Positions 42,223 to 53,729 of a DNA stretch of 64,000 nt are shown here, one piece after another; position 1 is the first letter of the stretch, and each line of letters starts with the position of its first letter. The notes under the pieces were generated by a model. The model was not told where the DNA came from. It made no database searches and saw only the letters and a program-made list of their open reading frames with translations. The DNA is taken from positions 138,491,361-138,555,360 of the forward strand of contig NC_081406.1 of assembly GCF_030272615.1 (NCBI RefSeq), read 5' to 3'. The position numbers were made by a program, and so were the translations under genes. This stretch comes from Cryptomeria japonica. Taxonomy: Eukaryota; Streptophyta; Pinopsida; Cupressales; Cupressaceae.

Positions 42223-45200
42223 TGTTGGGACTCATTAAATTTGAGTCAAAAATTAGAGGCCCAATTCAAAATTTTGCTCTACATGTCAGAAAAGTATCTA
42301 AATGAGTCAGTTTGAATGGCCTAGTTTGCAAGAGGGCAAAATGGAGCCGGTTGATTTTCAGAGGGTAAGGCTCGGGATTCATGTCCTACACCTTTCATTT
42401 GACCTATTCAGTGATGTGAAACTTTCATAATTCAATTTGGATAAGTTTATGAGGTACCCATTTTGAGGGGTGAGCTGAAAGTGCATTTTAGGCACAAATG
42501 CAGATCTTATGGAGTGGCCTACTTTGGGTGTTTATATCTTTTGCCCTATTGATTTTCATGAATAATTTTAAAATGGATTAAATTTTATGCATAAATGTGA
42601 GTTAGCTTGCAAAGTTTCAAGTCCTTACGAATCCATTTGCTCAGTTTTCCAAGCTCAAACTGTTTGCAGTTTGAATGTTTTGACAAGTCCTTGTTTCAGT
42701 GCCCAGTTGGAGCCCTGTTTCGCACAAGTGTAAAAGTTTCCTCAGTAAGTGTCATGATAGAATGTTTATTTCGGGCTATTGTTGGTATAAATGATGAGCT
42801 ACATTTCAAATTTCAAGCCCCTGTCAATCCATTTGATCGATTTTCAAAAGGGTTCATTTAGCCATCGTTTTCAGTTATCCGTACTTTCAATGCTATGTCA
42901 GTTAATGTAGCCATTTTCATGAGCGCGCCATTTGCACCCAGTCACACTTTTGGTCGAACTGAGAATCCAAAGATTTAATATGTACTTCAAGGTACCTGTG
43001 TTTCAAATTTGAGGGTCTACGGAGGTCGTTTGATATTTTTGAGAAAGGCATCATGTGTTGCCAGATCATTGACTTCGTCAGGGCCGCAGTGTCGACAAAG
43101 CCAGTTGGTCATTTTCGCCGATTAATATCTCTTCACTCGGGACTCATCTTGAGAAACTTCTTGGCAAAGTTCATCCTTGTATATCAGAGTTCATGCCTGT
43201 CAGATGGCGAGATCCAGAAAGGTGTTTTGACCGGCTTGAAAAATACGTCTTCGCGATTAAATGCGAAAATGTGGCATAATTGCCTGAAGGTTGCAAAACT
43301 CAATTTTATGATCTGAAAATGATGCCAATCTTTGCCAAATGCATGTTTAAGGTTCATGAGGCATTTTGAAGGTCAGTTGCATGAAAATGAAAAAAAATTT
43401 AGTCGGACCCACTTTGGCGCCCGACCTAGCTCGCGCTTGTGCATTAGATTTTACGGTAAAATGGTCTTAATTCATGGTGATGCATATCAATACCAGTAAG
43501 TGTATTTGCAAATTGGTTTATTAAGGGATGATTTCATTTCATTATGTGGGCATATAACTGAGAGGTTTTTATGGAGCTTTATGGTATTCTTTTGGTTGGC
43601 AATAAAAACTTTAGAAATTACTACAGGCAGATGTAAAGCCCAATAAATTTTCCTACTGTGTGGGGTGTTGAAAAGGCATTAGAATTTTAAAACAAAGGCA
43701 AATACCCTCTCTTCCTTGTGTGGTATGTGGAGGAAATGAAACTTTCAATCAAATAAGAAATAGTAGCAGCAGCTTCAGCAAATGAAATTAACAGAGTTTC
43801 AAGCTTTGTGTGGATGATGGAGAGGGCAATGTTCAGCAATAGCAAATAACTTTCAAATTTATGAAATGTGGCATGTGCAAAGCCAAAACTTTCAGCCAAT
43901 GCAATTTAATGGTGTATGGCTCTCCTCCCTCTCACATGGCAGTTTGAAATGGCAATAAAACCAGTCCTCCTGCTGTGGCGCATGGTGTTGAAGAGCCATT
44001 GAAGTTTGAGCAACAAATAAACTTTAAATCAAAGGCAACAACAAAGGATTCCAAGCAAATTTCATTTGGAAAGCAAGCCAACGTCCTCCCTGCACAAATG
44101 AGAAAGGGGCAATTCACAAAATTTTAGCAGCAAATGCAATGGTGTGGTTTTAAAAAAAAAAAAAGTTGAAACTTCCAGTAAGTACATAATGCCCAATCCT
44201 CCCTCCTCCCTGCCATGAGTTAGAATTGACTGCTGAAAGTTAAAATTAAACAAATCAAATGCAATGGCTAGAGAATGGCATTGATAAAGAGGTTTAGAAA
44301 CTTGTAGCAAATGTGTGGTATGCAGTGGAAGAGGCCTGTAATAACCTTGAACAAATTTAAATGGCAGGTTCAAAGCTAAATCCTCCTCCTTGCCTCCCAC
44401 GTGACTGGTGAACATGGTTTTAGAAAAAAAATTCAAAGTTTGCATTGCCATGTAAAAGGCCATCCAATCTCCTCCCACGTAGCAAGAAGAAAGGCATTAA
44501 AATTTTTCAAGCAAATGCATTTCCAGCTATGAAAACACTCAAGAAAGCTTCAAAAGTGCAATCCCAGGCATAAATATTTATCCCACATTGGCTGTGCATA
44601 GGGAACTGTTAGTATTTAAATATAAGGCTCCACCATAACATAGTGTCAAAGCCTTAAGGGCTTTTGACGCAAGGTGCTAAGGGCGCCCAAGGTGGACCCC
44701 ACGCGCGTGAGCATGGATCTGGAGGTGACCAAAGAGGAGGCTGAGTGGCGACCAGGTGGACCCCACACAGGCACGCTTCTCGAGGTAGTCGGGCAGAATT
44801 TTGCAGAGAAGGAGCGACTTAACCAGCAAGCAAGTTCCATGGAGATCTACAGTGCACGTTGATTCATAAAGGGAAGATGATCGAAACTTACCCTTCGCGA
44901 AATGGCGAAAAGCATCTGCGAAAAACGAAGGTTAAAGAGTGAGCATCTTGGAGATGATCTGATGGTTGGCGCAACTTCGCAAGTCAAAGATGCACGTCGG
45001 TTAGCCATTGCGAAATGGCAAAAGCCTGGTGGTGGGTCCAGGTGGAAAGACAGCTCGCGGGTCCTGTCTAGTGGCAATGACGTGGCGCCCAGGTGGCCTT
45101 GAGGTGGCGATGATGTGGCAATGATGTGGCGTACAAGCAAGCAGCCCAGTGGGGGTGACGTGGTCGACAAGTGGCAAAAGATGAGGTGTCATGCTAGGTG

Positions 45201-46464
45201 GCACCCGGTGGATCCCATCGACCAATTAGAGGTCGCCACCTGGCAGGACGCAGGGCCAAAATCAGAGCCAAAAATCAAAGTTAAATGATATAGTTGAAAC
45301 TATAGAGAAAATTCAAAAAATTTAAATGATGGCCTGTTGTTCAAGATTAATTTGCCTAGGGTTTAATTTTTGGTCAAATGTAGGAGTATTATATATTACC
45401 GGAAAGCTCTCGGGATGAGGAATTTAGTTATGGAGTTAGTTTAAACAATGTAGGATATTTTGGAAGCAGTTTCCATGGGAAAGAAGAAGATAATGAATTT
45501 TAGTTGGAGAAGGGGGACACATGGCATGTTTTGATGGATTCTGATATTTTTCCCTCTCCTTCTTATTCCCAATTCTTCTCAATTGTAGGGGTTCCAATTT
45601 TTGAGAAATTCTCTAAGGGAGATTTCCAAGAGGGGTTCCAGTCTGGTGCATTTTAATTTTATGGGTTGTAATTGTTGATGTTCTCATTCTTTCTGTCATG
45701 GAATAGATACGTTTAGTTGCAAATTCTCAGTTGCAGGCCATATATATATGTAAGGCATATATACATTTCCATTGGATTGTCTTCAGGCATTTTTTCAATT
45801 TCAATAAATTCAGTATTCAAGGGATTTTGAATTTATCTTCTCCAAGGGAGAGTGTATTTCCTGTTCTTAGGCATCCTTTACATAAAGGATTTAAATTCAA
45901 TAAGCAAAAATTGAGAATTTTGAATTAATGTCTGGATTTGTATGATCTTCTGATTTGAAGTTCAGAATGTATTAATGCCAGGCATTAATACAGGGATATA
46001 TTTTCAGTGAATTTGATCTGTAGCTTGGATTCCATTTGTGGCCATTTGTGTTGACTCTATGCCCTGATGAAGGCACTGATCTATTACAATTCGAAGTTAT
46101 TTACACAAGAATTTTAAAATCCAACATCAGAATATCTTTCTTTGTTTTATGTTCTGTGGGAATATGTCCATCCATCTCAGGATTCAAACATTATTGAGTT
46201 GCAAGTGTGGATCTAGCCCATCTGCAGTAACCTCTTAGTTTTTGAACCTTTTGAGATCCATCTGCTTTTGTTGATGCAGTCTTGTGTGTAATGGGTCTGA
46301 TTAATTCATCACAGGTACACCCACCTAGGTTTTGCAGAGCCTGAAGAGTATAAGGATTTAGGTCTTTGTTATGTTGTCCAAGCCCTGAAGTATTTAATTG
46401 ATTGAGATTGGCTATCTCATAGATAGATTTGCAGGTGTTCTTGGGTTATCACTTTTGGTGAACA
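42223..46464 (+). repeat. L4 3' LTR
   Basis: About 4.24 kb, paired with 35691-39750, with a 187-base segment (43935-44130) absent from the 5' copy. TATA-like segment at 44613-44626, GTGGC cluster about 45025-45245. The CACGTGGC of the 5' LTR reads CACCTGGC here. Confidence 0.92.
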
Positions 46465-46467
46465 ATA

Positions 46468-46479
46468 GCTGTGATACCA
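46468..46479 (-). promoter_or_regulatory. C3 primer-binding site
   Basis: Minus strand TGGTATCACAGC, one mismatch to the tRNA-iMet complement TGGTATCAGAGC, two bases from the 5' LTR. L4 inserted immediately beyond it. Confidence 0.85.
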
Positions 46480-46481
46480 AT

Positions 46482-47998
46482 TGATAGTTATAATACTTAA
46501 TGTTAAGTACAGATGCCAAGCAAACAAGATGAGAGGGGGGGGGGTGAATCATACAAACTTAATCTTCCATAAATACAACAGATTCAACCTCGGTAACATA
46601 TGCTTCAGTAATATAACCAAAACTGCTAAACATGCAAACTCAAAAGCATATAAACATCATAACACTCATAACACCAGATTTAACGTGGAAACCCAAATAG
46701 GGAAAAACCACTGTGAGATTTCAGACCCACTAAGAAATATACTCTTCTAGAGTATGCTCAGTTAACAGTTAAAAGCAAATCTTGTTAAAGATTACAAACA
46801 CATTGTTAGATGTGACCCGGTTAAGGGATTTCCCTCAGATCTGTTAGGATCTTCACCTTGTTAGAAGTGACCTTATTAAAGGATTTCAAACACTCAATCA
46901 GAATGTCACCTTGCTAGAGAGTTTTACAAATAAGACTGTTAAGTCCACTCGTTAAGAGATTTTCTACAAAATAATAGTAATAAAAATCTATTTGCAACTT
47001 CACATCTAAAAATGCTAAAGCAGATTCTTATTTTCTCAATACAATAGGACTTATCTTGTCCATCTGCTGGGCTCTATACTTTGTTAATCAAACAGGTCTT
47101 CAAGCTTTTGTGCTCGGTAATCACTATGTAGCATCCCTGTGCATACACTTGCCCACATGCATTGTTTATCAATAGTTCCTTATTTATAAACAATTTGCCA
47201 ACTGCTTAATCTCCTTGATCACATTTCCCATGATCAATCATAGCCATCAGATCTTCAAACTTGACTAGGTTCAATGTATCCTTCGATCTGAAAATATTTT
47301 ACCCCACCTTGGAACTTGCATACATTTCTTGGAACTTGTGCTAGGGTATTGCGGTTCAATCTGAGCTGTAGATCTTACTGCCAATTTTCCTTTGCCATAG
47401 ATTCTTTAACAAACTTCATTCATGACATACCAATCATTTAATCAATTCCAACTCATCAGCTTCCTTCATTAAATAATATTTTTATTCATTCAATGCATTC
47501 TGTTATTACTCGGTTGCAACTCGGTAAATACTAAACTTCACTCAGTAGACATTCTACCTTCATTAACCGATAGAGATAACCTTAAGGTTTACCGACTAGG
47601 TTCCTTAGGGTTTACCGACTAGGTTCTTTGCTCGGTAACATAGTATATTATCAACCTTACAATCAACAACATATGTAGGATATCAAAACAATCTAAACAT
47701 CATGATCTCATCGTTGTCTAACTTGGTAATAGTTGCCCATTGAATAACTTATTCCTCCCCTTATTCATCACATTATGTCTGTGTCTTTTACCGACATCTT
47801 TATACTCATCAGATCGTACTTCTTAAGATATGGCAACATCATACTAAATTAGAAAATCAATTTCTTGACATCAATGACAAAATAATAATATTAAAATAGT
47901 AAACATTCTTAATCAGTTATATTCAAAATCATCAACGACCTTCTCAATATCCTTATAGAAATGCCAACAATATCTCTTTGTCTGTTATAATGCCAACA
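46482..47998 (-). repeat. C3 5' LTR, uninterrupted
   Basis: 1,517 bases. Serves as the reference for the split 3' LTR and shows the empty C4 target (single CTTTA) near 47800. A short tandem duplication of a TTTACCGACTAGGTTC segment lies at about 47587-47625. Confidence 0.93.
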
Positions 47999-48595
47999 GG
48001 TCGGGTGGTAGTGCCACTTCCCATCGGATATCTGTGTTCATACCTTCATGCGAGGAAAGGCTTCATTGGTGTTTCTTGGTTCGTGGTTCATGTACCAGCT
48101 CATGTTCATGATCATTGTTCAATTGAGACCTTGTGGTCATTGTATCAAACATTTATGTAACCTTGGCATTTTAACTTTTGTATTCCCTGGTATTTTCTGA
48201 AGCCATGTATTTATGGATATTATAATATTATATCAATGTAATGTATGTTAATTCAGTTGCTTTAATCTTTTGTATAAATGATCTATGAAAAAGTAAATGC
48301 ATTGGAATACTTTGATTCTTTCATTATGGAATTTAGATGTATGAGTATGTTTTTAATTTAAGCATTTAATTTTCCTAATTGATGGACAATTGGATTAACC
48401 ATGGTGTTAATATAATCTACGAATTAATCTTCATTGGTAACCCTTAGGAAATCATGTGTTAGACTTCCGTTATGTTATTAAACATGCAATGGTTATAATT
48501 AATGCACTTATCTTTTAAAAAATATATATATATTTCACCCTTTAGTTGCCTAGTTGTGTGGTTTTCCTTTAGGGTTTCTGGCGGGGCATTACATT

Positions 48596-48609
48596 TGGTA
48601 TCAGAGCCC
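48596..48609 (+). promoter_or_regulatory. G2 primer-binding site
   Basis: TGGTATCAGAGCCC two bases after the LTR end at 48593, complementary to initiator tRNA-Met. Confidence 0.9.
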
Positions 48610-48747
48610 ATGTTTCAACACTGGGTACTCTGGGTTTGTAGTGAGCCCATTCAACTTGACCTTTTTGCTTAGGTCTTAATGTTTGTGATTCCCTTGTTTT
48701 ATCCTTGTCATAGATCTGAATCATTTTCTCTTTTGTAGTGCTAGGTC

Positions 48748-49033
48748 ATGGCTAGGAAATCTAGGGGAGGTGGTCGTACGGGTGGTTGCAATAGAGGCAG
48801 AGGTGGAGGATGAGGTCATGGTTCTAACCGTGATAGTCCTTCACCACCACCCACTCATGTGAGTGGCAAGTCAGAACAATCTGTTCATCAGGATTCACCA
48901 CATGCAGGAGAGCAGGTTCCCGAAAGGGAAGATTCAAGATAGATGTTTCAGGAGGTTCTGGCTAGGCTAGGCCCCAAGCCTGAGGTTGATCAACCTATTC
49001 ATGCTTAGGTTGAGGAGTCGCATCAGCGGGTTC

Positions 49034-49075
<42 letters not shown>

Positions 49076-50045
49076 CAACTAACTGAGATCCAGCTTCCTT
49101 GGGTCACATAAAGGACTTGATGAGGTCCAACCCTCCCTTTTTGATGGTAAGGGTACTGGTCTCGAGGCATAGACCTGGCTTATCAGTCTGGATCGTTGTT
49201 TCGCTATGTTCCCATATAGTAGCAACACCAAGGCGAGATGTGCTATTATGCATCTTGACAATTTTGCTTCAATCTAGTGGAGGTTAGAGGAGGAGAAGAT
49301 CGGTGTGTGCATTAACATCGTATCATGGGAGATATTTCTGGAGAGATTTCAAGCACGATTTCTCTCACCCCAGTGGAGGTAGACTCAGGCTGATGAATTC
49401 TATGCTCTGCGTCAGTATGGTTTGTTAGTGGATCAGTTTGAGCACAAGTTCTATGAGCTTAACCAATATGTCAGAATTGGTAACAATGAGGCTATGCTTG
49501 TCCAATACTTCTTGAGGGGTTTGAATGACCACATCAATGGAGGAGTGAGGGTGTTTGAGCTAGCTTTAGTTGAGATAGCCATGGAGAAATCCAGATTGGT
49601 TGAGCAGAACCTTAGTCGTGCACTTGGTGGTCAGTCTGGTGTCCAGATAGGGAGTGCACCTTTTAGTGGGAACAAAGCTCGTGGGAATCAATCCCAGTCA
49701 ACTACACCGTTTAGGACTCCTCAGGCACCTGCTAAGGGTGGACAACAGCAGCACCAGCAACCGTCGAGACTGAAATAGTTCTAGGGCCAACAAGGTGGCA
49801 AATCTCAGTATAGGAAGAACAGGAACTGGCAGAGGAGCAGACAGGGCCCTTCAGGGAAGTCCTTGTAGAGTGCATCTCACACCCCTAGCCGGGGAAGTTT
49901 CCAGCAATCTAGTGGGTCGTTAGGTAGTAGAGGACTAGGTAAGGGAGCTTGCTCCTCTTGTAGGTAGTTTGGTCACATAGCCGCGCAGTACCCTCATCGT
50001 TCCCACCATACAGGTAGTCAGAGGCCAGCAGCATCAGAGCCTACT
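48748..50045 (+). pseudogene. G2 gag (chromovirus), broken
   Basis: Starts at ATG 48748 with an Arg/Gly-rich N-terminus. TGA near 48811 and several TAGs at apparent Gln codons follow. A pure GA repeat at 49038-49071 inside the gene changes frame; the capsid part resumes in frame 3 at about 49090 (49422-49778: QFEHKFYELNQYVRIGN, VQYFLRGLNDHI), typical of the gypsy retrotransposon-gag domain. A Gln/Pro-rich linker precedes a single zinc knuckle near 49950 (CSSCR-stop-FGHIAAQY) whose last Cys is Tyr and which holds a TAG. Structural Gag function lost. Confidence 0.85.
49038..49071. repeat. (GA)n microsatellite inside G2 gag
   Basis: About 34 bases of uninterrupted GA repeat within the coding region; likely a post-insertion or slippage expansion that disturbs the frame. 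Confidence 0.9.
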
Positions 50046-53000
50046 ATGGGAGATGCAGGTAGATCCCATAGAGTGTTTGCAGTGGTGGATGACCGCCAGG
50101 CTAATCATCAGGGTGCAGTTATTGAGGGAGTAGGTGTGTTGTGTGGAATTCCTATCTCTATACTTTTTGATTCCGGTGCTTCAGATTCTTTCATTTCTTC
50201 ATCCATTGTGGAGTGGTGCGGACTTGAGTCTGCTACGAAGGCAGATAGGTGGCAAGTAGAGTTGGCTACAGGTGTGCGTGTTTCTATAGATGCCTTTATT
50301 CCCAGTTGTGAGTTGGACCTAGGAACTATAGTTACCTCAGTTGACCTTTGGGTCATTCCTTTGGGTTCTTATGGAGTTGTGTTGGGGATGGATTGACTTT
50401 CATCTCACAGTGCTCGTGTAGACCGTCACAAGAAGACAGTGGAGTGTTTAGATGATCTTGGCAGGGAAGTGGAGATTTCGTAAAACGAATTCACCAATTG
50501 AAACAAAATCTTAGGGTTCACTATACTATTGATAGAAGTCTTACAAGCTTGTGTGCGGGAAGGGGAAAGTGCACAGAACAATAATAACCCCATTTTCTTT
50601 ATACTTGACTTGCCAGGTTCACTACTATTTAGACTTGTTTGACTAGCTTGTTGGGGAAAAGGGATGGTGGGTCCCACATCACAACTAAGATCCCACCCAA
50701 ACAACATCCTTCTACTTCAAAATATGTTTATATACATTTGAATAGAGAGATTCGTACTGATATCCCTACGTATGATTTCCGCTATGCAACTTAAGTGGTG
50801 CATGCATAGAGGGTTTCAGTTTTTTTCAGTTACTCTTGAGGATGTGGATTAAAAAGAGAGTCAAGAAATCACTCTTGATGGTCACCCTATTCTTTGAGAG
50901 TATGTTGATTAGTTTCCGTTAGATATTCCTAGTATGCCTCCAAAGCGAGACATAGATTTTCGCATTAACTTGGTTCCTGGTGGAGAACCTATTTCAAGAG
51001 CTCCATATCGGATGACTACTTAGGAGTTGAGTGAGTTGAAGTTGCAGATAGAAGAATTGTTGGCCAAGGGATTCATTCGTCCTAGTGTTTCCCCTTGGGG
51101 TGCGCCTGTTATCTTCGTTAAGAAGAAGGATGGTTCTCTTCGGTTATGCATTGATTACCGACAACTGAATAAGGTAACCATCCAGAATCGATATCCATTG
51201 CCTTGTATAGATGATCTCTTCGATCAGGTAAAGGGAGCCAAGGTGTTCTCTAAGATTGATCTGAAATTTGGGTACCATCAGTTGCGCATTGAGGATGCAG
51301 ATATTCATAAGACAACGTTTTGTACTTGTTATGGACACTATGAGTTCACAGTGGTGCCATTTGGGTTGACGAACGCGCCTTCAGTTTTCATGTGCCTCAT
51401 GAATGGGGTTTTTGCACCTACCTTGATCATTTTGTCCTTGTGGTCTTGGATGACATATTGATTTATTCTAGATCCATGGATGATCATGAGGGTCACTTGC
51501 ATCAAGTGTTACAGTGCTTGAGAGAGAATCAGCTTTATGCCAACTTGGCGAAGTGTGACTTCTTCCAGTCAGAGGTGAACTATCTTGGTCATGTGGTTTT
51601 GGGAGAAGGTGTATCTGTGGATCCTTCAAAGATCCAAGCCATTGTTGATTGGCCAGCACTGACCAACATTTCAGAAGTTCAGAGCTTTATGGGTTTGGCC
51701 GGATATTACCATTGCTTTGTTCAGGGCTTTTCCCAGATAGGACACCCGATTACTTCTCTTCAAAGGAAAGGAAAGAAGTTTGTTTGGTCAGTGCAGTGTG
51801 AGTCAACTTTTCGTACCTTGAAGGAACTCCTTGTCAGTGCTTCGATTTTGGTAGTTCCTGATCCATCTAGAGATTTTATGGTATGCACTGATGCCTCTTT
51901 AGAAGGTATGGGTGTAGTGCTTATGCAGGATGGACATGTGGTTTCCTATGAGTTTCGCAAACTCAAGAACCATGAGTTGAACTATCCAGTTCATGATTTG
52001 GAGTTGGCAGTTGTAGTGCATGTTTTGGTTAGATGGTGGCATTTCTTGTTAGGGCGTCGGTTTGAGTTGCATAGTGATCACCGCAATTTGCAGTATATCT
52101 TCATGCAGCCGTACTTGAATGCTTGACAGTGGAGATGGATGGAATTCCTCTGCGAGTATGATTTTGAGGTTCATTATATTCAGGGGAAAGAGAACATGGT
52201 GGCAGATGCTTTGAGTCGTAGGCGGCATGAAGTTTCAGCATTGTCCCTTGGAGTAGACTTGAGAGGGAGGATCCTTGGAGTTCTTCCTCACGATACTTGG
52301 TATCAGGATGTTAGAGTCATGATGGAGTCTGGAAGGCCTTTAGAGGGTAGATTTTTTGGATATAACCTTGAGGCAGATGGACTTCTTTGTCACCTTGGAT
52401 GGATCTATGTATCTCCTCTGAAGGGTCTTCGCGTTTTGATCATGACTAAGGCCCATCGTGCCCCTTTTTCGGCACATCCAGGTGTCAAGAAGATGCACAC
52501 ATATCTTAGACAAATTTATCATTGGGTTGGTATGAAATGCAACATTGTTGATTTTGTATCGAAGTGTTTAGAGTGTCAGCGGGTGAAGGCGGAGCATCGG
52601 CACCCAACAGGGCTTTTACAGCCTAATTTGGTACCAGATTGGAAACGGGATATCATTTCCATGGATTTTATTGTTGGGTTGCCTATCTCTTCGCGTCGTC
52701 ATGATGCTATCATGGTCATTGTTGATAGATTGACAAAGGTTGCTCACTTTGTTCCTATTCGAGCTTCCTATACGGCAACAGTGGTGGCACGAGTCTTCTT
52801 AGAAGATGTGGTGAGATTGCATGGGATTTCAAGGCGGATCATCTCTGATAGAGATTTTGTCTTTACCTTAGCATTGTGGACCTTACTTCAACATGCTTTG
52901 GGGACTCAGTTGAACTTTAGTTCAGCGTATCACCCAGAGACTGATGGTTATACCGAGCGAGTGAATCAGGTTTTGGAGGACATGCTTCACATGTATGTTA

Positions 53001-53694
53001 TGGACCAGCAGTCACGCTGGGAGGATTATATTTGTCTAGTGGAGTTTTCTTATAATAATGGATATCATAGCTCCATACGTATGTCCCCCTTTCAGACATT
53101 GTATGGTCGTCCTTGCTGCACTCCTTTGAGTTGGGATCAGATAGAGGATAGGGTGCTTATAGGACCGGATATTCTTCGAGAGATGAAGTAGCAAATTGAG
53201 CCGATTCGTGAGCATTTGGTAGCTGCACATGATAAGCAGAAGAAATATGCAGATGCTCATAGGGTAGATCATCAGTTTTCTGTTGGTGACCGTGTGTTCT
53301 TGAGAGTGCATTCGTGGAAGAGTCTGATCCGTTATGGAAAGGGCTCTAAGCTAGTGCCTCGGTTTGTTGGCCCTTTGAGATCCTTGAGAGGATAGGACCA
53401 ATTGCCTATCGTCTTGCCTTGCAACCGAGTCTATCCCGCATCCACGATGTCTTTCATGTTTCAGTTCTTCGACCTTATCATCCTGATGTGACACATGTTC
53501 TTGATTGGAACTCTTTGCAGGTCGAGGACGGGCAACTTTCCATGGAGCCCATGCGCATTCTTCAACGTCGGGATTTCACCCTCAGGGGTCGTACCATCGA
53601 CCAGGTAAGGGTCCTATGGGACCCAAATGATGAGACCTCAGCGCCTTGGGAGGATGCAGCGAAGATGAGAGAGCTCTATTCTTATATGTTTTAG
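50046..53694 (+). pseudogene. G2 pol: PR, RT, RNase H, INT, chromodomain; broken
   Basis: Protease LFDSGASDSFIS (about 50165-50200). A stretch of about 270 bases at 50483-50751 interrupts the link to RT. RT runs from [22 protein letters not shown] (51080) through LDDILIYS (51450-51470), with a one-base shift near 51415. RNase H follows (CTDASLEGMGVVLMQ, HSDHRNLQY), then TGA at 52124, likely from CGA. Integrase has its HHCC finger (HPGVKKM...CLECQRVKAEH) and core (MDFIVGLP, ISDRDFVF, HPETDGYTERVNQ). A TAG at 53189 and a frame change lead into the C-terminal part 53419-53694, ending in a chromodomain-like segment ([18 protein letters not shown]). In active chromoviruses this domain steers integration to particular chromatin. 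Confidence 0.9.
50483..50751. mobile_element. Unclassified ~270-base insertion in G2 pol
   Basis: Sequence unrelated to pol lies between GAGATTTCGTA (about 50472-50482) and GAGATTCGTA (about 50747-50756), so a short direct repeat including TCGTA flanks it. No terminal inverted repeats are obvious. On the minus strand it contains TATAAAGAAAATGGGG, and could be a small solo LTR (TRIM-like) or another short element. Confidence 0.5.
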
Positions 53695-53714
53695 GCTTCC
53701 AGGAGTAAGCCTAG

Positions 53715-53729
53715 TTTTAGGGGGGAGAA
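53715..53729 (+). promoter_or_regulatory. G2 polypurine tract
   Basis: TTTTAGGGGGGAGAA immediately before the 3' LTR start TGTAGTGC. Confidence 0.88.

Larger units (their letters stand above)
35691..46464 (+). mobile_element. L4: LARD-like element with ~4.1-kb LTRs and no pol, in C3 leader
   Basis: Two long direct repeats, 35691-39750 and 42223-46464, start TGTTGGGACTC and end in GGTGAACA(A). Between them are only 2.47 kb: a primer-binding site, a leader, one interrupted unrecognised frame and a short 3' region. Flanks share CAAT (35687-35690 and 46463-46466), consistent with a 4-5 base target duplication overlapping the LTR end; the exact end is uncertain by a few bases. Long LTRs with a short non-pol interior match the definition of LARDs. 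The primer site suggests the Tat/Ogre branch of Ty3/gypsy as the enzyme donor (inference). Confidence 0.88.
24660..47998 (-). mobile_element. C3: copia element inserted in G2 5' LTR, TSD GGTCG
   Basis: Perfect GGTCG duplications at 24655-24659 and 47999-48003; the uninterrupted site is visible in the G2 3' LTR near 57185. The minus-strand order is 5' LTR (46482-47998), primer site, leader split by L4, gag-pol (35634-31467), polypurine tract, and 3' LTR (31084-24660) split by C4. Integrase before RT makes it copia. LTRs of about 1.5 kb with the C7 tract are compatible with a SIRE-like lineage, not proven. Frameshifts and stops inactivate it. Confidence 0.93.
21080..48593 (+). repeat. G2 5' LTR, split by C3 at 24660-47998
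   Basis: The two parts, 21080-24659 and 48004-48593, align end to end with 53730-57776, total about 4.17 kb. It includes a palindrome array (23161-23330), two AT microsatellites and a conserved gene-free body. Relative to the 3' LTR it keeps about 200 bases around 23331-23535 that the 3' LTR has lost. Confidence 0.9.

Noticed and set aside
50426-50707. 93-codon minus-strand frame
   Set aside because: Spans an insertion boundary inside G2 pol on the opposite strand; no recognisable features.
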